A stretch of DNA of 64,000 nt from positions 57,229-121,228 of IMG/VR virus record IMGVR_UViG_3300021185_001461; one strand, 5' to 3'. The notes beneath the pieces were generated by a model that ran no database searches, was not told where the DNA came from, and saw only the letters and a program-made list of their open reading frames with translations. A program made the translations under genes and the position numbers. Positions 45,895 to 55,565 of this stretch are shown piece by piece. This DNA comes from a virus. Every line of letters starts with the position of its first letter. Within the stretch, counting starts at the first letter, position 1.

Positions 45895-46652
45895 ATACAT
45901 TAGATCCAGTTGTTTGGGAGAACCGAAGAACAACAAGACTGTTTTCAGAAGAAAACAAAACAATACCCGATGAAGATTTAAAATACCTAGCAACAGTAAT
46001 TAACAATATTCCTAGTCAATGTAGTATTAAATCTCATTTTTGGCTATACTTAGGGCAAAGCGAAGAAGATATGAATATTCGCAAATGGATGGCTGACAAT
46101 ATTTATTGGACGCCAGATGATACAGATGAATCTGCAAATCCAAAAAGAGAAACTATGCTTGGTATTATACAAGCACCTGCTATTCTAACGTGTGTTAGAA
46201 CTAGTAGTCCGTGGGCTAATCCAGAAACAGGAAAGACTAAAGACGATCACGAACAGTTAGCAGACAGAAGTGAAGGATTTTTTGCAGGAGCAATTTTAGC
46301 CACATTATTAAATATGGGTTATAAAGTTGCAACATTTGGATGTACTGCCGGAGCATCTGCTCTTGGAAGACAAAACAAACTGGCTATCTATGATGAATAT
46401 ACTAGAATAATAAAAGAAAAGCACGGCAACGAATTACAAGAAATGATTGATAAGTTTCCAGGACCGTCAGGTAATTGGAAAGATATTTCATTCTTTCCTG
46501 GCGTTACGCAATGCTTTGGAGCAGAATCAACAGACGAAACAGTAGCATGGAATGGAAAATATGATACATGGACTGAACCAAATGGCAAAGAATATAATTT
46601 TGTAAACGGAATAAAAACTAGAACACCAGTAGATACCTGTGTTGGATTTTAA
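45891..46652 (+). CDS. nitroreductase-family flavoprotein
   Basis: This 253-residue protein has the nitroreductase start R-R-T-T-R-L-F near residue 12 (the FMN-binding R-R-S/T-x-R-x-F pattern). A middle block G-F-F-A-G-A-I-L-A-T-L-L-N-M-G-Y-K-V-A-T-F-G-C near residues 127-149 fits the family's dimer and flavin interface. Such enzymes use NAD(P)H and FMN to reduce nitro groups, quinones, or thiazoline and enamide intermediates in natural-product pathways. It is coupled to the previous gene by ATGA. Its place among radical SAM and transferase genes suggests a tailoring reduction. Confidence 0.82.
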   Translation: MNTLDPVVWENRRTTRLFSEENKTIPDEDLKYLATVINNIPSQCSIKSHFWLYLGQSEEDMNIRKWMADNIYWTPDDTDESANPKRETMLGIIQAPAILTCVRTSSPWANPETGKTKDDHEQLADRSEGFFAGAILATLLNMGYKVATFGCTAGASALGRQNKLAIYDEYTRIIKEKHGNELQEMIDKFPGPSGNWKDISFFPGVTQCFGAESTDETVAWNGKYDTWTEPNGKEYNFVNGIKTRTPVDTCVGF

Positions 46653-46666
46653 GGAGAGGAGATATT

Positions 46667-47653
46667 ATGAGCAGTATGCAAAGCATAAACGAATTTGATA
46701 TAGTGTTTATCAGCTATGATGAACCTAATGCAGATGAAAACTATAATGATTTAATTAATAAGGCACCCTGGGCCAAGCGAAGCCACGGAGTGTTTGGAAG
46801 TGATGCGGCGCACAAAGCTGCTGCAGACTTGGCAGAAACAGATAGGTTTATTACTATTGATGCAGACAACATAGTCAGAGAAGAGTTCTTTGGTGTTGAA
46901 GTAGACATGAGTAAAATTAGAAGTACAGATGTTATCAGTTGGGCAGGAAAGAATACAGTAAACGGATTAGTGTACGGCAACGGTGGAATCAAATGTTGGC
47001 CCAAACCAGTAGTGTACGGAATGGAAACACATGAGAATGCACCAGCAGGAGATAAGCGAGCTCAAGTTGACTTTTGTTGGAACATTAACTATGTGCAAAT
47101 GAATAACATATATTGTGATGTAATGAACAATGCTAGTCCACTACAGGCTTGGCGTGCAGGTTTTCGTGAAGGAGTTAAGATGGGATTGGTTGGCGGTGAC
47201 GTTATTGATCCATTAAAACTAAAAGAAAAAGTACATGACAAGAATTATAAAAGACTACTTACATGGATGAGTGTAGGTGATGATACTGAAAATGGACTAT
47301 GGGCAATTTATGGATCAAGACTTGGATGTCATATGACAAACATTACTAGAGGAAATTGGGATTGGAAAAATGTTAGAGACTTTGATTATCTAAGTAATAT
47401 GTTCCTCAAAGAAGTATTACCAAACTTTGAACAGTCTTCTGATCAACTATGTCCACGTACTGGAATGAAATGGAACTATAATACGCTACAAGAAGAAAGC
47501 GACAGACTTGGTTATGAATTACGCAAAGAACTAGATTTAGAAATTGCCGACTTAGGCAAAGAAGGTTCACGCTTCTTTAAAGAAGTTTATATTAACCCAA
47601 GCCGTATGGGAGCACAAATCAGGGAAGACCAGGTAGAAGATACACTAGAATGA
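46667..47653 (+). CDS. glycosyltransferase-like protein 3
   Basis: This 328-residue protein begins I-V-F-I-S-Y-D-E-P-N-A and has R-F-I-T-I-D-A-D-N-I-V near residue 65, a D-x-D-type sugar-nucleotide site. The W-A-K-R near residue 35 and a later Y-G-N-G-G-I-K-C-W-P-K-P segment are typical of a phage family found with other such genes. AAGGAGAGG precedes the ATG. It overlaps the radical SAM gene by four bases. Confidence 0.65.
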   Translation: MSSMQSINEFDIVFISYDEPNADENYNDLINKAPWAKRSHGVFGSDAAHKAAADLAETDRFITIDADNIVREEFFGVEVDMSKIRSTDVISWAGKNTVNGLVYGNGGIKCWPKPVVYGMETHENAPAGDKRAQVDFCWNINYVQMNNIYCDVMNNASPLQAWRAGFREGVKMGLVGGDVIDPLKLKEKVHDKNYKRLLTWMSVGDDTENGLWAIYGSRLGCHMTNITRGNWDWKNVRDFDYLSNMFLKEVLPNFEQSSDQLCPRTGMKWNYNTLQEESDRLGYELRKELDLEIADLGKEGSRFFKEVYINPSRMGAQIREDQVEDTLE

Positions 47654-49224
47654 AAAAAGTAGATGACATGAATTGGGACCTTAATCACGAAGGCAACATA
47701 AAAACCAATCATGCAAATTTTAAAAATGTTAAAGAACTACTTGATAGTAAAGGACCTGGGTTCTGTTTGGCTAAATGGAATCAAGTTACAATGCATTTGG
47801 GTACGGGTGTTACACACAGTTGTCATCACCCAGCCGTACATAAAATTCCACTAGAAGAACTTAAAGACAATCCAAGTGCATTACATAATACAAAATTTAA
47901 AAAAGAACAACGTAAGACAATGCTTAACGGCGGCAGGCCAAAGGAATGTGATTATTGTTGGCGAATAGAAGATAATAACACAGGCGAGTTTAGTGATAGA
48001 GTATTTAAAAGTTTAGAACCTTGGGCATTAAAACATAATGATATAATCAAAGATATGGACGGCGATGAAAATGTATTGCCTACATATATTGAGGTTAGTT
48101 TCAGTAACGTATGTAATATGAAGTGTACTTACTGTGGGCCAGAGGCTAGTAGCAAGTGGTACGAAGATATAAAACAAAATGGTCCAATAAAATTATTGGA
48201 AGGTACAGATGATGAGTATTGGGCACAAGGTTGGCAACAAGACTTAGAAGTATTTAAGAATAGAGAATACAATCCATATGTAGAAGCATTTTGGGAATGG
48301 TGGCCCGAGCTTAGTAAAAACTTAAAAGTGTTCCGTATAACAGGTGGCGAGCCTTTAATGAGCAAAGACACATTTAAAGTATTAGAAGACCTAATTGAAA
48401 ACCCAAGACCTGATCTTGAGATTAGTATTAATACTAATTTAAGTGTACCAGATAAACTTTGGAATAAGTTTATTGGTTTAGCAATACAACTTAAAGATAG
48501 TAACAACATTAAAAATCTAACAGTATATACAAGTGTTGAAGGTTGGGGTGAAAGAGCCGAGTATGCTCGTACAGGATTAAACTTTGAATTATTTTTACAG
48601 AGGTATGAACAATTAATTAGCATGGGTAACATACGTGCAGTATTAATGTCCACTTATAATATGTTTAGTATAACAAGTTTTACTCGTTTACTAGAATGGC
48701 AATATGATTTAAGATTAAAATATAATAAAAATCCAGTAGTGCTTAATTATGCAGAGACAGGATTTAGAAGTCCTGGCCATAGATTACCTGAGACAGATAT
48801 AAATTGGAAACAAGAACTTGCTACAGTATGTATTGATGTTCCGTACCTAAGACACCCAACCTTTTTAGATTGTCGTAATAGTACACACCAATTAGCAGAA
48901 GAATATATGTTAGCATCTTTAGACTATATGGCTAGTAGAACTACATATCCAGGTTGGACAGTACACAAAGGCTTTGAGCAAAACGAGATAGATAAGTTTA
49001 AACGTATTGTATTTCATAGACTATACTTTAACAAAAAGAACAGTGATGGGACACCCGACTATCATAACAGACGAGATTTAGATTTGAATAGATCTCAATT
49101 TTATGAGTTTATACAAAAAATAGATCAAAGAAACAACACAGACTTTCTATCTACGTTTCCCGAAATGCAAGAATTCTATAACGAATGCGGCGAAGCAAGA
49201 GATAGGATTCTAAATGGAAGATAG
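47650..49224 (+). CDS. radical SAM protein 1 (twitch-type) with N-terminal Cys cluster
   Basis: This 524-residue protein has the radical SAM cluster motif C155-N-M-K-C159-T-Y-C162, binding a 4Fe-4S cluster and S-adenosylmethionine, and the G-G-E-P motif near residue 228. Before it lie four Cys at 39, 58, 100 and 103 (CHHP, CDYC), in the arrangement expected for an auxiliary cluster of the SPASM/twitch kind, which is usually C-terminal. Such enzymes modify peptides, sugars or nucleosides. The gene overlaps its tandem paralogue. Confidence 0.88.
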   Translation: MKKVDDMNWDLNHEGNIKTNHANFKNVKELLDSKGPGFCLAKWNQVTMHLGTGVTHSCHHPAVHKIPLEELKDNPSALHNTKFKKEQRKTMLNGGRPKECDYCWRIEDNNTGEFSDRVFKSLEPWALKHNDIIKDMDGDENVLPTYIEVSFSNVCNMKCTYCGPEASSKWYEDIKQNGPIKLLEGTDDEYWAQGWQQDLEVFKNREYNPYVEAFWEWWPELSKNLKVFRITGGEPLMSKDTFKVLEDLIENPRPDLEISINTNLSVPDKLWNKFIGLAIQLKDSNNIKNLTVYTSVEGWGERAEYARTGLNFELFLQRYEQLISMGNIRAVLMSTYNMFSITSFTRLLEWQYDLRLKYNKNPVVLNYAETGFRSPGHRLPETDINWKQELATVCIDVPYLRHPTFLDCRNSTHQLAEEYMLASLDYMASRTTYPGWTVHKGFEQNEIDKFKRIVFHRLYFNKKNSDGTPDYHNRRDLDLNRSQFYEFIQKIDQRNNTDFLSTFPEMQEFYNECGEARDRILNGR

Positions 49225-50533
49225 AGAATTACTTGAGAAACTTAACAAAGTTGGCAAAGGTTTTTGTGCAGCTAAATGGTATAACAGTACTATATGGTTA
49301 AGTAATGGCAGAACTAGTAGCTGTCATCATCCTCCTGCACATAGCATTAATCCAGATGACGTTATAAAAAATCCTAGTGCATTACACAATACAGAATATA
49401 AAAAGTCGGTACGTAAAGAAATGCTTAATGGTGAACGTCCTGCTGAGTGTGGTTATTGTTGGAAAGTAGAAGATGCGGCTCCTAATGCAGTTAGTGATAG
49501 AGTATACAAGAGTAACATATACACACCAAGTGATATATCAAAGTTAGCCAAACAATCACCTGACATTGATGTTAACCCTAAAACACTAGAGATAAGTTTT
49601 GATAATGTATGTGACTACCAGTGTACATATTGTAATGCAGAGTTTAGTACAACATGGAATGCGGATATAAATCGCAACGGTGGATATGATTTAAGTACTA
49701 ACGGTGGTGCTACATATAATCAACCTTATGAGTTTGATACTAACATAGTTAAAAATCCCACAGTGTACACTGATGCTTTTCAGCGTTGGTATGATAGTGG
49801 ACTTAAAGATGACTTAACTGAACTACGCATTACTGGAGGCGAACCAACTATGAGTCCGAGCTTCTGGCGTTTTATTAATAACATAGACAATGCAAACTAT
49901 CAATTTAGTGTTAACACTAACTTGGGTATGCGAACCGATGTTATGGATAAACTAATAGCGGCCAGTCATAAGTTTAAAAGATTTGATTTATATACTAGTG
50001 TAGAAAGTTCTCCTAGTATAGCTGAATTTGTACGTACTGGATTTAAATGGGATACATGGACTAATAACTTAGATCATTTTATAAGAGAAGGCAAGTACAC
50101 AAGCATTAACATTATGATGACTATTAGTTGTCTTAGTCTGCCTGGAGTAGTTGGATTCTTAGAAGAGTATAAAAGTTTAAAAAAATATTATCCTAATGTG
50201 CATATGACTATCAGTGCAAACATATTACGCTTTCCTAGTTTTCAATCCATAACTGTACTAAGTAACGAATTAAAAAAACATTATCATAGTGAATTAACCG
50301 AGTGGCTAAATACAAACGATAATGTTCTTGCAGACTTTGAAATACAACATTTAAATCGTTTATTGGATTATCTACACAATGTTGATATTAGTTACGAAGA
50401 TACAGACACATTAAAAAGTAAACACAGTGACTTACATAAATTTGTCACACAGTATGCAGATCGCCGGGGTGTAGACATCCATAGTATATACCATAAGGAA
50501 TTTGTCAATTGGTTCAACAAATTAAAAAAATAA
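49214..50533 (+). CDS. radical SAM protein 2, paralogue of protein 1
   Basis: This 439-residue protein matches its neighbour along most of its length: K-G-F-C-A-A-K-W, S-C-H-H-P near residue 36, G-Y-C-W near 80, the radical SAM motif C133-D-Y-Q-C137-T-Y-C140, then L-R-I-T-G-G-E-P. The N-terminal Cys positions (18, 37, 79, 82) repeat the spacing of protein 1. The two probably arose by duplication and may act on successive or related substrates. It overlaps protein 1 by 11 bases and ends inside the SGNH gene. Confidence 0.88.
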   Translation: MEDRELLEKLNKVGKGFCAAKWYNSTIWLSNGRTSSCHHPPAHSINPDDVIKNPSALHNTEYKKSVRKEMLNGERPAECGYCWKVEDAAPNAVSDRVYKSNIYTPSDISKLAKQSPDIDVNPKTLEISFDNVCDYQCTYCNAEFSTTWNADINRNGGYDLSTNGGATYNQPYEFDTNIVKNPTVYTDAFQRWYDSGLKDDLTELRITGGEPTMSPSFWRFINNIDNANYQFSVNTNLGMRTDVMDKLIAASHKFKRFDLYTSVESSPSIAEFVRTGFKWDTWTNNLDHFIREGKYTSINIMMTISCLSLPGVVGFLEEYKSLKKYYPNVHMTISANILRFPSFQSITVLSNELKKHYHSELTEWLNTNDNVLADFEIQHLNRLLDYLHNVDISYEDTDTLKSKHSDLHKFVTQYADRRGVDIHSIYHKEFVNWFNKLKK

Positions 50534-51414
50534 TATCGTTTGGAGATAGTTTTGCAGCAGGCGACGAACTACTACAAGATGATCACCGAGACGAAATAGA
50601 AAAAATCATTAATAGTACTAGTGATATAATAAGACACGGCCATGGTGGTTACTTTGGAAAATTATCTCCAGGTAAAAAATGTAAGCCAGAGAAATTTATA
50701 GAATTAACAGAGTCTGTAACTAAGTATATAGAACAACAGTACGACACACCCAAGCAAATTAGAGATTTACAATTTAGTCATACATACGCTAGTATACTTG
50801 GTACTACATTAAATGTACCAGTAATAAACTATGCTCGTGGTGGTAATAGCCCTGTGGGTATATACAACAATATAATGCGAAGCAAAGTTGATCTAGACAA
50901 ACATACACTAGTGTTAATAGGCAGTACATTTCTTGGACGACATACTCAAATGGATACTGATAAGCATCGTCAGAGTGATATTATCGAACGTCATGTATAT
51001 GAATATAAAACATTATTACCACGTTGGCAAGGCAAAGAGAATAATGATTACTTGCGTTATCGTGAACTAGAAGTACAATACGGTGACGACACTTACTTTA
51101 GGTATATACAATACCTAGCACTACAACGTAGTTTACAATTGTATTTGTCTAACATACCGCATGTGTTTTTAGATAACTCAAACCACAAGAATATTTCTAC
51201 CAGCCTGTTTAAGTTAGATGAAACTAAACAAAGCGATGTAGACTATGTATTATCTGAACTACAAGATATATACCAATGTAACAATATGAAAAGTAGTGCT
51301 ACTGCTATGGAACAATTAGATATACCACATAGTCAATACTTTGGACACTTTAGTCGTGCAGTACATAAACACTATGCAGACACTATAAAAAATTATCTAG
51401 GACTAACAACATGA
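50509..51414 (+). CDS. SGNH/GDSL-type hydrolase
   Basis: This 301-residue protein starts at TTG, with AAGGAA eight bases before it. It has I-S-F-G-D-S-F-A-A-G at residues 9-18 (block I, Ser14 nucleophile) and N-Y-A-R-G-G-N-S near 111-118 (block III). A His-rich C-terminal region S-Q-Y-F-G-H-F may supply the catalytic His. SGNH enzymes remove or transfer acyl groups, often on polysaccharides. It overlaps the previous gene by 25 bases and is coupled to the next by ATGA. A role as O-acetyl esterase or acyltransferase in the pathway is inferred. Confidence 0.75.
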   Translation: MVQQIKKIISFGDSFAAGDELLQDDHRDEIEKIINSTSDIIRHGHGGYFGKLSPGKKCKPEKFIELTESVTKYIEQQYDTPKQIRDLQFSHTYASILGTTLNVPVINYARGGNSPVGIYNNIMRSKVDLDKHTLVLIGSTFLGRHTQMDTDKHRQSDIIERHVYEYKTLLPRWQGKENNDYLRYRELEVQYGDDTYFRYIQYLALQRSLQLYLSNIPHVFLDNSNHKNISTSLFKLDETKQSDVDYVLSELQDIYQCNNMKSSATAMEQLDIPHSQYFGHFSRAVHKHYADTIKNYLGLTT

Positions 51415-53135
51415 GTTATGATTGGGAGTATTTAAACAGTACAGAAGCTGAGCCAATGTATGTGGGCATAAGTCAACATGTCGAACGTATTAAAAGCAAG
51501 ACTGTACTTGATATAGGTTGTGGTTATACACGTTGGCTAGAAACATACACGGGCTCTGCAAAAGTAACTGGAGTTGACAATAACATAGACGCTATTGAAT
51601 ACTGTCGTCAAACGTATTCGGGAGAATTTATTTTAGAAGATGCATGGGATTTACAAGTAACCGGACAATACGATACAATAGTATTAGGTGGGTTATTATA
51701 TTACATGAAAGGAGATACTACTCCATTAGACTATGTTGAATCTTTAATTGAAAGGTACAATCCACGACACATAGTAATACAAGAACCATTTCCCAGCATA
51801 TCACATAAGAGTCCTGACTTTATACCATTACTAGATCGTTATGCGTGGAGAGCCGAATGGTTTGATTTAGATATACGTATGGGACAACGCATAGTGTTAA
51901 CACTTGACGTAGATCGTGTACGTCCTGAACGTCTTATTAAAAAACAGTCTACTAATTTACAAAGTACACTCAATACTGATATTTTACAATATGGAGTATA
52001 CACTGCTAACACAGAAAAAATAAATGACAAAATAGACGGCAGGGTATTACCAAGCGAACCTGCTAGGCTTAATTATGCAAGCGTGTGTGCAGGATTCAAA
52101 AGTTTATACAAAGCATGCATAGACTATACGCCAGGTAAACACATGACGTTTGCTTGGTTTGATATATCGCCAACAGCAGTATTATATAAAATGTATCAAG
52201 ACTTAATGAGAAGTAGACATGCAAATATAAGTTGGGACGAACAATTAAATATATATCGTAAAGACTATGATAGTCGTATGATAGAATTAAGAGATCAAAC
52301 AGAAAGCATAGATGCTACAGTAGATAAACAATTAGTAGAGTTAGGTATAACAAAAGATGATTGGAATAATTGGTTGTTGGAATATGCTAAAAGCAATAAA
52401 CATTATGTTAAGTGTGACATAGTAAACAACCTGAAGTATGCACGTCAGCATATACCAGCTAACAGTTGGTTGTGGTACAGTAATGTATTTGATTGGCATC
52501 AGTTTACATTTCCTGATAAAAGTAAACGTGCATGGATAAAATATATGAGTCATAACAATGTACACTTAGTTGGAAAAACAATACCTACAAAGGTTGAACA
52601 ACACATAGCAGATTATATATCATCTGGTACAAGTGCAGAGGGCTATCCAGGATTTCTAGAACACACAGTCAATCGTGTGTGGTTAGCATGCGGATTAACT
52701 GACATAGATCAAGAAAGTTTAATTATAAAAAGTAATGATTACGGATTAACATTTAGAAACGATGATGTAAAGATAAAAGTTTTTACAGGGTATCCTGCAA
52801 TAATGGCAGCAGACAATTATAATCGTTGCAAACATTTAATACCTGGAACACATTCAGAACACACAGTAGATGGCATACGTATAGAAACATACAGTATTAT
52901 AGTAGGAGATACATTAGACAACGTAGATCCAGAAGTATATAAACCTTGTATGCCAGAACTAATAGATCGTTTATGCAAGGACATACCTGCTCCAACTTAT
53001 CCATTTGATATAAGTGAATACAACATGGTATATACCAAAGACGGTCGTATAGAAATTATTGATTGGGATTATTGTATAACAGGATCAATAGATGACTTAA
53101 CGCAACGTATAGAGAAGTTGGGAGTAACATCGTGA
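51411..53135 (+). CDS. methyltransferase fused to phosphotransferase-like C-terminus
   Basis: This 574-residue protein has three parts. Residues 1-190 hold a class I methyltransferase: V-L-D-I-G-C-G near 32-38 (SAM-binding motif I), then V-T-G-V-D-N. The middle (about 200-390) is unassigned. The C-terminus (about 400-574) resembles an aminoglycoside/choline-type phosphotransferase, with I-E-I-I-D-W-D-Y at 547-554 like the metal-binding I-D-W-D/E motif. The GxHGDxxxxN catalytic loop is not clear, so kinase activity is uncertain. Neighbours couple tightly on both sides. Confidence 0.65.
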   Translation: MSYDWEYLNSTEAEPMYVGISQHVERIKSKTVLDIGCGYTRWLETYTGSAKVTGVDNNIDAIEYCRQTYSGEFILEDAWDLQVTGQYDTIVLGGLLYYMKGDTTPLDYVESLIERYNPRHIVIQEPFPSISHKSPDFIPLLDRYAWRAEWFDLDIRMGQRIVLTLDVDRVRPERLIKKQSTNLQSTLNTDILQYGVYTANTEKINDKIDGRVLPSEPARLNYASVCAGFKSLYKACIDYTPGKHMTFAWFDISPTAVLYKMYQDLMRSRHANISWDEQLNIYRKDYDSRMIELRDQTESIDATVDKQLVELGITKDDWNNWLLEYAKSNKHYVKCDIVNNLKYARQHIPANSWLWYSNVFDWHQFTFPDKSKRAWIKYMSHNNVHLVGKTIPTKVEQHIADYISSGTSAEGYPGFLEHTVNRVWLACGLTDIDQESLIIKSNDYGLTFRNDDVKIKVFTGYPAIMAADNYNRCKHLIPGTHSEHTVDGIRIETYSIIVGDTLDNVDPEVYKPCMPELIDRLCKDIPAPTYPFDISEYNMVYTKDGRIEIIDWDYCITGSIDDLTQRIEKLGVTS

Positions 53136-53731
53136 ACGCACATCAACACATAGCAGATCGTATACAAAAAACTGAACTAGATACTCGTGGTGGTTATCCT
53201 TGGATGACTGTAACAGATTTTTTACCTGCAGACTTGTATGAGAATATAAGAATTAATCAAGACTGTCAGCAACTATTAAATGCACACGATGATCCAAATA
53301 TAGTAAAAGCATTGTACAATAAGTTCAGTGACTATCCTATACGTCAAGATAATATACAAAGTATATATGCATTTTGGCAAAGCACAGGTGCTGGTTATAG
53401 TTTAAAGCCACATGAAGATAGTTGGCCGCGTGTGTTTACTATAGTGTATTACTTTCCAGATGATGATACTTATCCTGAGGCAGGCACTGCCATATATGAA
53501 GTGGACGAAGATAAACGTACATACAACACAGTAGCTACATCACCATACTTGCCAAACACTGCAACTATAATTGCTCCTGATACTGGACGCACTTGGCACG
53601 GAGTAGATCTTATACAACGTCAAGTAAGTAGACAAAGTGCAGTGTTAGTATTCAGTGCAGAAGAATGGACACCAGCTCAATTACATTATGCTGATTGGAA
53701 ATCTGGAAGGACAGTTAACTATGCAAGGTAA
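53132..53731 (+). CDS. 2-oxoglutarate/Fe(II) oxygenase
   Basis: This 199-residue protein has the double-stranded beta-helix iron site: His94-x-Asp96 in L-K-P-H-E-D-S-W-P, the distal His156 in T-W-H-G-V, and Arg167 for 2-oxoglutarate. R-V-F-T-I-V-Y-Y-F-P before the acidic loop is typical of phage oxygenases. Such enzymes hydroxylate peptides, sugars or small molecules. The start is GTG, overlapping the previous stop. It is the clearest oxidative tailoring enzyme of the island. Confidence 0.85.
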   Translation: MNAHQHIADRIQKTELDTRGGYPWMTVTDFLPADLYENIRINQDCQQLLNAHDDPNIVKALYNKFSDYPIRQDNIQSIYAFWQSTGAGYSLKPHEDSWPRVFTIVYYFPDDDTYPEAGTAIYEVDEDKRTYNTVATSPYLPNTATIIAPDTGRTWHGVDLIQRQVSRQSAVLVFSAEEWTPAQLHYADWKSGRTVNYAR

Positions 53732-54215
53732 CTATCAAAAATATAATATACTAGGCGAGAGCTATGACTTGTTAACCATTGGCGATTGGAAACGTGTAGT
53801 AGTTGTAAGTGATTTAAATAATTATCATCTTAACGCTGACTATGTAAAAAATGTTAAACTGTCTGATGAGGTTATCAATAGTTTAATGACAAACAACCAC
53901 GAGTATAATATATGGTGTACTGTTGACTATTGGCAACCACCTTTTAATCCTTGGCAACCTTGGCCAAATAATTTATATATTCATAATAGCATAGAAAGAT
54001 TTGATAGTACAACATTATCTAAAGATATTCCTAACAGTAATTTAATTAGCACACACTTAGATAGAGATCCTATACGTGCTGACAATCAAGGCGATGGTAG
54101 TATTGGATTTGGCTTTGCTGGCGGAGATATCTTTTACGGGTATGGCAATTTAGATAAGTCTGGGTTTGTTCAAGACTTTAGTGGAGCCGGAAGAGGAAGT
54201 GTGTATGTTAGATAA
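53721..54215 (+). CDS. hypothetical protein, 164 aa, tryptophan/glycine-rich
   Basis: The ATG at 53721 is chosen because GGAAGG precedes it and it overlaps the previous gene by only 11 bases; an upstream frame extension has no site. The 164-residue product has a W-Q-P-P-F-N-P-W-Q-P-W-P motif and a Gly-rich tail. No domain is recognised. Its aromatic, proline-rich segment may bind carbohydrate, which is speculative. Confidence 0.6.
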   Translation: MQGNYQKYNILGESYDLLTIGDWKRVVVVSDLNNYHLNADYVKNVKLSDEVINSLMTNNHEYNIWCTVDYWQPPFNPWQPWPNNLYIHNSIERFDSTTLSKDIPNSNLISTHLDRDPIRADNQGDGSIGFGFAGGDIFYGYGNLDKSGFVQDFSGAGRGSVYVR

Positions 54216-54894
54216 ACTATTAGTAATAAGCAATGCACGTATGGGTAGTACATATGTATACAATACATTTCGTGAGTTTGATTCACGTAGCAAAGACACA
54301 ACAGAAAATCATTTATTAACTAATGAACCATTTGACAAAAACGACTTTGATACTGTATACAAATATACAAAGGAACAACCTAACATTGTAAGTAAAATAC
54401 ATGCACGTCATATTCAATCGCTAGGAAAAGACTTTAAAAAATACTTTGATTTATTTGATAAAACTTTATTATTGTTACGCAAAGACTTGTTTGCATCAGC
54501 TACTAGTCTTTCAATTAGCGTAGCAAAAGAACAATGGGGCGTACATTATCCCATCAACGATAATGTTATTAAATTAGATTTAGATCAATTACAAAAACAT
54601 ATTAGACAACAATGGCAAGACATTAGATATTTAAGAAGCATAGCTCGTGATTATAATATTAATCACAGCATATGGTTAGAAGATTATCCTACTGATATTA
54701 GTTTGTGGCATATATTTAATAACAAAGAAACTATGCCTAATACTGGGCTAAGTTTCCCTACATATAAAAGTCCACAGAAGTCAAGCACAATAAGTAATTA
54801 CGATTATTGTTACGAATTATACCTTAGTGTAATTCAAGACTTAGCACCAATACATGGATTAACTATAGAAAATAATTTAATTAAGGAACTATAA
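54205..54894 (+). CDS. sulfotransferase-like protein 1
   Basis: The 229-residue protein starts at 54205 (AAGAGGA upstream). It has an N-terminal R-M-G-S-T-Y at residues 12-17, matching the phosphosulfate-binding loop P-R-S-G-T-T-W of sulfotransferases, and L-L-L-L-R-K-D-L-F-A-S-A-T-S-L-S near residues 83-98, matching the 3'-phosphate-binding R...S region. A sulfotransferase would move sulfate from PAPS to a sugar or peptide. It is paired with a diverged copy immediately downstream. No PAPS-making gene is seen, so the donor would come from the host. Confidence 0.65.
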   Translation: MLDKLLVISNARMGSTYVYNTFREFDSRSKDTTENHLLTNEPFDKNDFDTVYKYTKEQPNIVSKIHARHIQSLGKDFKKYFDLFDKTLLLLRKDLFASATSLSISVAKEQWGVHYPINDNVIKLDLDQLQKHIRQQWQDIRYLRSIARDYNINHSIWLEDYPTDISLWHIFNNKETMPNTGLSFPTYKSPQKSSTISNYDYCYELYLSVIQDLAPIHGLTIENNLIKEL

Positions 54895-55565
54895 TGAGAA
54901 TTAGATTAATAACAATGCCACGTACAAAAGCTACATACTTAATGAAAGCATTAATATCAGCTAACAATCCATCGCAATTAGATATTAACAGTGACTTATA
55001 CAATGAACCATATAACAACGATAGGCCCAATCCAATCGCAGCCACTGAATGGATGAAGTCTGATACTAACGCAGTGATTAAACATCACATACGACATTTG
55101 GTTGCCAACGATGTATATAACAGTAAACAGGCTTTCCAACAAGAATGCGAATTAGATTGGCTTACAGTTGTTTTACTAAGACGTGATTTATTTGCTGCGG
55201 CTACTAGTTATGCACGTAGTAGAATAAGTAACGAGTGGCATAGTTATACTAACGAGAGTGTTTATATACCTCCTGAGTTTTTTAATAAATGTTTAATAGC
55301 TTTATGGGGTAGTGTAACACATATAAAGAACAATGTTAATAACTTAACGTATGATAAAATAATATACAGTGATGACTTTACTGGTAATCCATCAAACGAT
55401 ATAAAAGAAATAATACCCAACTATTCTAAAGAAATATATACTGACAGTAAACCAAGACCAGAAAATACTATAACCAACATCAACGAGTTACGAGAGTATT
55501 CTCAACAAATAACATTACCGGACAATGGTGTTATGATAGATAAAGATTTAATTATTACAATATAA
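54894..55565 (+). CDS. sulfotransferase-like protein 2
   Basis: This 223-residue paralogue has M-P-R-T-K-A-T-Y-L near residues 8-16 and V-V-L-L-R-R-D-L-F-A-A-A-T-S-Y-A-R-S near 88-105, aligning with the same two sites in protein 1. It starts one base inside the previous stop (TAATG). Its 3' end overlaps the convergent gene at 55555 by 11 bases. Two copies may act on different positions or form a heterodimer. Confidence 0.62.
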   Translation: MRIRLITMPRTKATYLMKALISANNPSQLDINSDLYNEPYNNDRPNPIAATEWMKSDTNAVIKHHIRHLVANDVYNSKQAFQQECELDWLTVVLLRRDLFAAATSYARSRISNEWHSYTNESVYIPPEFFNKCLIALWGSVTHIKNNVNNLTYDKIIYSDDFTGNPSNDIKEIIPNYSKEIYTDSKPRPENTITNINELREYSQQITLPDNGVMIDKDLIITI

